A stretch of DNA of 7,862 nt. Origin: an uncultured Chloroflexota bacterium. Its GTDB lineage: Bacteria; Chloroflexota; Dehalococcoidia; UBA3495. The notes beneath the pieces are model-generated. The model was not told where the DNA came from. It did not search any database and saw nothing but the letters and a program-made list of their open reading frames with translations. Shown here piece after piece: positions 5,933 through 7,862 of the stretch. Positions within the stretch are counted from its first letter, which is position 1. Each line of letters opens with the position of its first letter. Location of the stretch: the NCBI GenBank assembly GCA_913052545.1, contig CAJXEF010000101.1:1-7862 (forward strand). The letters are read 5' to 3'. Both the position numbers and the translations under genes were made by a program.

Positions 5933-5937
5933 ACATC

Positions 5938-7788
5938 TTGGCTAGTAATACTCAAAATGTGAGACAGGTTACTCCTGAAGAAATCCATGAACAGAGTTTG
6001 GAATTATCAAAGGCTTCTTCAGGGATTATTCCCTTTATGGAGGAGGAGATAGTCCGGTTAGAGGCGGAGTCAGATAGATTCGAATCTGGAGAACTGGATA
6101 ATGCTGAATTTACTCCATTCAGACTAAGGCAAGGGGTATATGGACAGCGCCAGTCTGACGTTCAGATGATTCGTATTAAGTTACCTGGGGGCCGTGTTAC
6201 ACCGGAGGCTTTGGACGCCCTAAGTGACATTTCTGAAAAATATGCTCCTCTTCATAAAGGTCATATAACTACTAGGGAAAATATCCAATTCCATCACATA
6301 CCTTTGGCTCAGTGCCCGGCTGTTATAAGGATGTTAGGGGAAGTAGGCCTTAGTACAAGGGAAGCTTGTGGAAACACTGTTCGTAATGTAGTTGGTTCTC
6401 CTTCTGCTGGTGTTTGTGCAGACGAAATATTTGATCCTACTCCTTATCTAGCTGCCTATGTAAGATTTGGAGTTAGAAATCCGCTTACACAGGGTTTTCC
6501 GCGGAAATTTAAGACTGCTTTTACAGGTTGTGAGTCTCATGATGCAGTTGCTGCGGCCATCCAAGATCTGACATATGTCTCCCAGATAAAGGAGGTCGAT
6601 GGCCAACGGAAAAAAGGCTTCAAGGTATTTGTTGGTGGAGGTACTTCCATCATGCCGAGATTGGCCAAGCCTTTATATGAATTCCTGCCTGAGGAAGATT
6701 ATCTGAGATTAGCTCAGGCAATCTGGACTGTTTTCAATAATGCCGAATCCCTTCGTAAGAACAGGATGATGGCTAGGTTGAAAGTTCTCATTGATCGAAT
6801 AGGGTTAGAGGCATTCCGTGATCTAGTCGAAGAAGAGTTGTCGAAAATTGGACCTATAGATCCTTCTCCATATATGGGTATCGAAGACTTACAACGAGAA
6901 ATACCTCCAGTTGCCACCGGATCTAGCTCCAATGGTTCGCCCGGAGTCGAAAAAGAATTTGATAAGTGGAAAGAATCCAACGTATTTAAACAAAAGCAAG
7001 AAGGATATTGTTTAGTATATGTAAAGCCGGTTAGGGGAGATTTAAATACTGAGCAATTTAAGGGTATGGCTAGCATACTTAGAAGTTTCACAGGTGGGCG
7101 AGCAAGTGCTACTCAAGAGCAAAACTTGGCTTTAAGATGGGTTCCTGAAGAGCAACTGCACGAATTATGGGAAGCGTTAAAAGGACTCGGATTGGCAGAG
7201 CCGGGAGCTTTGACTATTTCAAATGTGGTTTCTTGCCCTGGAACAGACAGTTGTAAACTTGGTATTACTTCTTCAATGGGATTGGCTAAGGCAATTGGCG
7301 AGGAGGTTAATTCCTGGGGAGATATTCTGGATGATGATGGTGTTAAAAAAATCAGAATCAAGATGAGTGGATGTCCAAATGGTTGTGGATTGCACCATAT
7401 CGCAAACATAGGGTTTCACGGTGCTGCGGTCAAAGGTCCAGAAGGTCAGCAAATACCGTCATACGAGTTGTTCCTGGGTGGAAACTACGGAGATAATCAA
7501 GTTGAGGATTCTCGTATTGGTAGCCGTATACCCAAGGTCAAAGTACCTGCGAAAATGGTGCCGGGTGTAGTAAGGGAGATTACGAACTACTATACTAGCG
7601 AAAGATCCGATGAACGTGAGGAGTTCAACCAATTCTTGGATAGAGTAGGACTCGAAGGTATAACAGAGGTAGCTAGTAAAGCAGCTCAAGTTTCTGAAAC
7701 TGCTGAGCCAGGTTCTGACTTGTATTTTGATTGGGACCGTACCAACGCCTACGTGCTCGAACGTGGTGAAGGGGAGTGTGCTGTATAG
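5938..7788 (+). CDS. sir: Siroheme/[4Fe-4S] assimilatory sulfite reductase (ferredoxin type; nitrite/sulfite reductase family)
   Basis: Six-electron reductase, most likely sulfite to sulfide for cysteine synthesis, using ferredoxin in the cytoplasm. 616 residues from the TTG at 5938. It has the duplicated ferrodoxin-like/siroheme halves of the family: first half with RQGVYGQRQ (about 65-73), HITTRENIQFHHIP (109-122) and REACGNTVRNVVGSPSAGV (141-159); second half with SATQEQNLALRWV and the cluster ligands Cys433 and Cys439 (SCPGTDSCKL, C-x5-C) and Cys479 and Cys483 (SGCPNGCGLHHIANIGFHG, C-x3-C), which bind [4Fe-4S] and bridge to siroheme. Tyr68 and Cys144 sit where the mycobacterial NirA sulfite reductase has its Tyr-Cys crosslink, so one may form. 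Sequence alone does not separate sulfite from nitrite reductase; the Cys-codon attenuator upstream argues for sulfite. A probable hemD follows after 6 nt, fitting siroheme supply. Confidence 0.93.
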   Translation: MASNTQNVRQVTPEEIHEQSLELSKASSGIIPFMEEEIVRLEAESDRFESGELDNAEFTPFRLRQGVYGQRQSDVQMIRIKLPGGRVTPEALDALSDISEKYAPLHKGHITTRENIQFHHIPLAQCPAVIRMLGEVGLSTREACGNTVRNVVGSPSAGVCADEIFDPTPYLAAYVRFGVRNPLTQGFPRKFKTAFTGCESHDAVAAAIQDLTYVSQIKEVDGQRKKGFKVFVGGGTSIMPRLAKPLYEFLPEEDYLRLAQAIWTVFNNAESLRKNRMMARLKVLIDRIGLEAFRDLVEEELSKIGPIDPSPYMGIEDLQREIPPVATGSSSNGSPGVEKEFDKWKESNVFKQKQEGYCLVYVKPVRGDLNTEQFKGMASILRSFTGGRASATQEQNLALRWVPEEQLHELWEALKGLGLAEPGALTISNVVSCPGTDSCKLGITSSMGLAKAIGEEVNSWGDILDDDGVKKIRIKMSGCPNGCGLHHIANIGFHGAAVKGPEGQQIPSYELFLGGNYGDNQVEDSRIGSRIPKVKVPAKMVPGVVREITNYYTSERSDEREEFNQFLDRVGLEGITEVASKAAQVSETAEPGSDLYFDWDRTNAYVLERGEGECAV

Positions 7789-7794
7789 CATTTG

Positions 7795-7862
7795 GTGTCG
7801 TTAAATAATAAAGTTATTGCTTTTTTAGAATCCCGGATGTCTTCTGAAATGGGGTCTTTGAT
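7795..7862 (+). CDS. Probable uroporphyrinogen-III synthase (HemD-like), N-terminal fragment cut by the window edge
   Basis: Only 22 codons are visible: MSLNNKVIAFLESRMSSEMGSL, starting at GTG 7795 (a TTG at 7792 is an alternative). The pattern 'LxxKVIAxLESRMxxEMxxL' resembles the start of bacterial uroporphyrinogen-III synthases, which cyclise hydroxymethylbilane toward siroheme and heme. The frame opens 6 nt after the reductase stop, with only a distant GGGGAG at 7771-7776, so it is probably co-transcribed and perhaps translationally coupled. Providing siroheme precursor for the adjacent siroheme enzyme would make sense. The fragment is too short for certainty; it could belong to another protein. 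Confidence 0.5.
   Translation, partial: MSLNNKVIAFLESRMSSEMGSL

Larger units (their letters stand above)
5786..5937 (+). ncRNA. Transcription-attenuator leader RNA of the sulfite reductase gene
   Basis: A leader of about 150 nt between promoter and reductase holds a Cys-codon reading frame (5788-5844), a palindromic hairpin (5833-5848), an alternative antiterminator pairing (5841-5849 with 5880-5889) and an intrinsic terminator (5880-5917). A further long-range stem, GGAATAG (5804-5810) with CTATTCC (5857-5863), flanked by ATGT (5797-5800) with ACAT (5865-5868), can close over the reading frame when no ribosome is present; it crosses the antiterminator and so would favour termination. The terminator ends 20 nt before the gene start, so expression requires read-through. 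I infer trp/his-type attenuation responding to charged Cys-tRNA. I saw no match to SAM, T-box or other riboswitch consensus patterns I know. Pairings were worked out by hand, without energies. Confidence 0.75.

Noticed and set aside
5786..5937. A metabolite riboswitch (SAM, T-box) or ANTAR dual-hexaloop leader before the reductase.
   Set aside because: I found none of the conserved motifs of these classes that I know; the palindrome's six-base loop, TAGCTA, lacks the A1/G4 pattern of ANTAR targets. The Cys-codon ORF explains the layout better.
6714..7791. Three - strand open frames of about 100-125 codons.
   Set aside because: All lie antisense within the reductase coding sequence, which has strong protein-level evidence.
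1..7862. CRISPR arrays, tRNA or rRNA genes, insertion sequences, phage or integrase genes.
   Set aside because: No regularly spaced long repeats, cloverleaf sequence, transposase motifs or terminal inverted repeats were seen; the region reads as ordinary chromosome.

Overview
The window is moderately AT-rich, densely coded bacterial chromosome. It holds a nucleoside hydrolase (cut by the left edge), a haloacid-dehalogenase-like hydrolase, a luciferase-like flavin monooxygenase, the phosphate-transporter genes pstC-pstA-pstB, a siroheme/[4Fe-4S] assimilatory sulfite (or nitrite) reductase, and the first 22 codons of a probable uroporphyrinogen-III synthase. Several genes start with TTG behind a strong Shine-Dalgarno (SD) sequence. 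The style of the Pst proteins, plus a luciferase-like monooxygenase beside a haloacid dehalogenase, suggests Chloroflexota, perhaps a marine SAR202-like lineage. That placement is recollection of family style, not a search, and is weakly held.

Layout. 1-878 (-) nucleoside hydrolase; 879-1030 divergent control region with a 9-bp-arm inverted repeat; 1031-1744 (+) HAD hydrolase; 1728-2768 (-) luciferase-like oxidoreductase, whose 3' end overlaps the HAD gene tail to tail by 17 bp; 2769-3126 divergent control region with a good promoter pointing at pst; 3127-5723 (+) pstCAB with 2-3 nt gaps and no pstS or phoU in view; 5724-5937 a promoter and a structured leader; 5938-7788 (+) sulfite reductase; 7795 to the right edge (+) a probable hemD.

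The most interesting part is the leader at 5751-5937. A sigma70-type promoter (TTGACA-N17-TACACT) is followed 8 nt later by an ATG opening an 18-codon reading frame, MNRMYWNSCRCTCTCPPS, in which four of seven consecutive codons are cysteine codons. Its stop codon lies inside a perfect 16-bp palindrome. The right arm of that palindrome can instead pair, over 9 bp with one bulge, with the left arm of a strong intrinsic terminator that ends 11 nt before the reductase SD. Protector, antiterminator and terminator are thus mutually exclusive, as in trp- or his-type attenuation, but read by Cys codons. I infer that sulfite reductase is switched on when Cys-tRNA is scarce. This favours a sulfite-reducing, cysteine-making role over nitrite reduction, and the same terminator probably also ends the pst transcript. 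The downstream hemD-like gene fits siroheme supply for the reductase.
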